From the NCBI GenBank assembly GCA_964373495.1, contig CAYJUW010000024.1, positions 1-12,813 on the forward strand: 12,813 bases of DNA, written 5' to 3'. The stretch is from JACQMJ01 sp964373495. GTDB taxonomy: Bacteria; Patescibacteriota; Minisyncoccia; Sungbacterales; SURF-37. The notes beneath the pieces were generated by a model that saw only the letters and a program-made list of their open reading frames with translations, was not told the origin of the DNA and made no database searches. Both the position numbers and the translations under genes were made by a program. This document shows, piece by piece, positions 11,709-12,813 of the stretch (positions within the stretch are counted from its first letter, which is position 1; each line of letters begins with the position of its first letter).

Positions 11709-12020
11709 ATGGAGTCGATGACCATCCCCGATTTTTTCAAACCGCTCCTGTGGTCGTACGATAGTTCGCGGATAGACCCGGCGCGCGACCAGCGTCTCAT
11801 TATCGTCGCCACGATCAACTATGGGCAGTGGCGGCACTGGCAGTGGCTGGCCCGCGCCTATGGCGCGCAGACGCTGCGGCGCGCCATCGCGGAGATACCG
11901 GCGAGTGAATTCCGCCCCCAGGCCTTGAAACTCGCCGCGCTCCTCTTCCGGGTTGGCGCCATGAAGTATGCATCTCGAAGCGCTTACCTCCGACACCAGA
12001 GCCCTCTGGCCTCGTCTTAA
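11709..12020 (+). CDS. DUF6922-like protein, probable antitoxin partner of AbiEii
   Basis: This 103-residue protein resembles the small DUF6922 proteins often encoded before AbiEii-type nucleotidyltransferases. The visible pattern is IPDFFKPLLWSYDSSRIDPA, then ATINYGQWRHWQWLARAYG and IAEIPASEFRPQALKLAAL, all helical. Family assignment is from memory of the motif, not a search. The gene overlaps the toxin start by 53 bp, implying translational coupling. Start may be at 11709 (MESMTIP) or 11718 (MTIP); both follow the predicted promoter. The last 20 residues, within the overlap, look less constrained. By inference from the context it neutralises or controls the downstream toxin. Confidence 0.7.
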   Translation: MESMTIPDFFKPLLWSYDSSRIDPARDQRLIIVATINYGQWRHWQWLARAYGAQTLRRAIAEIPASEFRPQALKLAALLFRVGAMKYASRSAYLRHQSPLASS

Positions 12021-12585
12021 GGCCTTCCCGGAGTATGTCCTGGCGGGCGGCACGGCCCTCGCACTCCAGATCGGCCATCGCATCTCGGCCGATTTCGATT
12101 TCTTCTCCCGGCACGAGATTCCCGCCGCGTTGCTGGCTGCTGTGGAACGTGCGTTTGGGCCCGCCGCGGTTACGATTCTCCTGAACACCCCGGAGCAGCT
12201 CACCGTCCTGGTGAAGGGCGTCAAGGTGACGTTTGTCACCTATCGGTTCCCGGCGCTCGACCTTCCGATCGAATTCGAGGGGATCCGCCTCTTGAGCATC
12301 CGTGATATTGCCGCCGCCAAGGCCTACGTGCTGGGGCGCCGCGCAACCCTCAAGGATTACGCGGATCTCTATTTCATCATCTCCGAGAAGCACTGCTCGC
12401 TCGGAGAAATCATCCGGCTTGCCGGGGAGACGTACGGCGATGCGTTTGATCCGCGGTTGTTCCTCGAGCAGCTGGTGTATCTCAAGGATGTCTCCGCAGA
12501 GCCCATGCAATTCCTAAAGCCAGCCGTGAGCAAGGCCGCCATTGAAACGTTTTTCGAGCGGGAGGTTGCGCGCGTAGAGTTGTAA
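11968..12585 (+). CDS. AbiEii-type nucleotidyltransferase toxin
   Basis: AbiEii/AbiGii proteins are nucleotidyltransferase-fold toxins; characterised members modify the tRNA 3' end, blocking translation. The 205-residue product has the hallmark LAGGTALALQIGHRISADFD (residues about 25-44) followed by FFS, and a second conserved block RDIAAAKAYVLGRRATLKDY followed by ADLYFI in the middle. Length is in the range of short members. The ATG at 11968 lies within the preceding gene, typical of coupled toxin-antitoxin modules. Whether it acts in phage defence or as a stress toxin cannot be told here. Confidence 0.88.
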   Translation: MHLEALTSDTRALWPRLKAFPEYVLAGGTALALQIGHRISADFDFFSRHEIPAALLAAVERAFGPAAVTILLNTPEQLTVLVKGVKVTFVTYRFPALDLPIEFEGIRLLSIRDIAAAKAYVLGRRATLKDYADLYFIISEKHCSLGEIIRLAGETYGDAFDPRLFLEQLVYLKDVSAEPMQFLKPAVSKAAIETFFEREVARVEL

Positions 12586-12596
12586 TTCGGCTCTCC

Positions 12597-12813
12597 GTGG
12601 CCAACCCCGCTCTCCGCTGGCAACTCGAAAACCTCCGCATGGCCCTCCGCCTCGGCCGGGACCTCGCCCGGCAGGTTGGCGCCGCCCTCAATTGGATCAA
12701 CACCGTGGCTCTGCCCGAGGACCGGATTTTAGTGGACTTCCCCGGCTACCGGCGCTGTTTTTGTTTTGGGTTCCCCCTGGGCGTTCATCCAGCGGAACAA
12801 TTGACAGCAGCGT
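12597..12813 (+). CDS. Unrecognised ORF, running off the window
   Basis: From a GTG at 12597, eleven bases after the AbiEii stop, the frame stays open to the window edge (72 codons). It starts VANPALRWQLENLRMALRLG, continues RDLARQVGAALNWINTVALP and then EDRILVDFPGYRR. The GAALNWINTVALPEDRIL part matches the broken fragment at 11506-11628. After YRR the residues (CFCFGFPLGV) look less protein-like, and a frameshift or junction there is possible. I do not recognise the family. Confidence 0.5.
   Translation, partial: MANPALRWQLENLRMALRLGRDLARQVGAALNWINTVALPEDRILVDFPGYRRCFCFGFPLGVHPAEQLTAA
12681..12755 (+). repeat. Direct repeat, right copy
   Basis: Right-hand partner of 11569-11646. It reads without a stop where the left copy has TAA (GTG GAC TTC against GCG TAA TTT). 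Confidence 0.8.

Noticed and set aside
11815..12510. A 231-codon minus-strand ORF
   Set aside because: It is antisense to the AbiEii-type gene, whose plus-strand motifs are clear.

Overview
The window looks like chromosomal DNA from a fairly GC-rich member of the Candidate Phyla Radiation (Patescibacteria, Parcubacteria-like). This is inferred from several traits together: a compact 577-residue AlaS lacking the C-terminal DHHA1 region, an actin-like protein and a one-helix membrane protein placed just upstream of infA, an AbiEii-type toxin with a small DUF6922-like partner, few Shine-Dalgarno sequences, and extremely palindrome-rich spacers. No search was run, so the taxonomy is provisional.

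Layout. Positions 73-3829 (minus strand) hold the end of the ribosomal alpha operon in the order infA, rpmJ, rpsM, rpsK, rpsD, rpoA, rplQ. Every spacer in it is about 65-125 bp and is filled by an imperfect palindrome. Four spacers share one ~95-105 bp family; the others have the same architecture with different sequence. Positions 3972-6785 (minus) hold a one-helix membrane protein and a PilM/FtsA-type actin-like protein, with a second palindrome family in front of each. Positions 6952-8685 (minus) are alaS, preceded by a ~560-nt candidate structured RNA (about 8734-9293) with its own promoter and an intrinsic terminator. Positions 9362-11282 (minus) hold mnmA, a 39-codon ORF repeating the MnmA PP-loop, and a degenerate response-regulator receiver. 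These follow tRNA-Ile(GAU) and the 5' half of a tRNA-Val. The plus-strand end (11506-12813) is an accessory patch: a DUF6922-like/AbiEii toxin-antitoxin pair lying between two diverged copies of one coding fragment.

How it works together. Most of the window is core translation machinery: ribosomal proteins, IF-1, RNA polymerase alpha, tRNA charging and tRNA thiolation. At least four genes (infA, the actin-like gene, alaS, the antitoxin gene) have a recognisable -10 element only 6-15 nt before the start codon, implying leaderless or near-leaderless mRNAs. The response-regulator, PP-loop and mnmA reading frames are chained by ATGA overlaps.

Most striking are the palindromic low-complexity elements. 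They fill nearly every spacer and appear to have entered mnmA in frame several times, lengthening it to 472 residues against about 360-370 for the family. The other leading candidate for something undescribed is the structured RNA upstream of alaS, whose class I could not assign.
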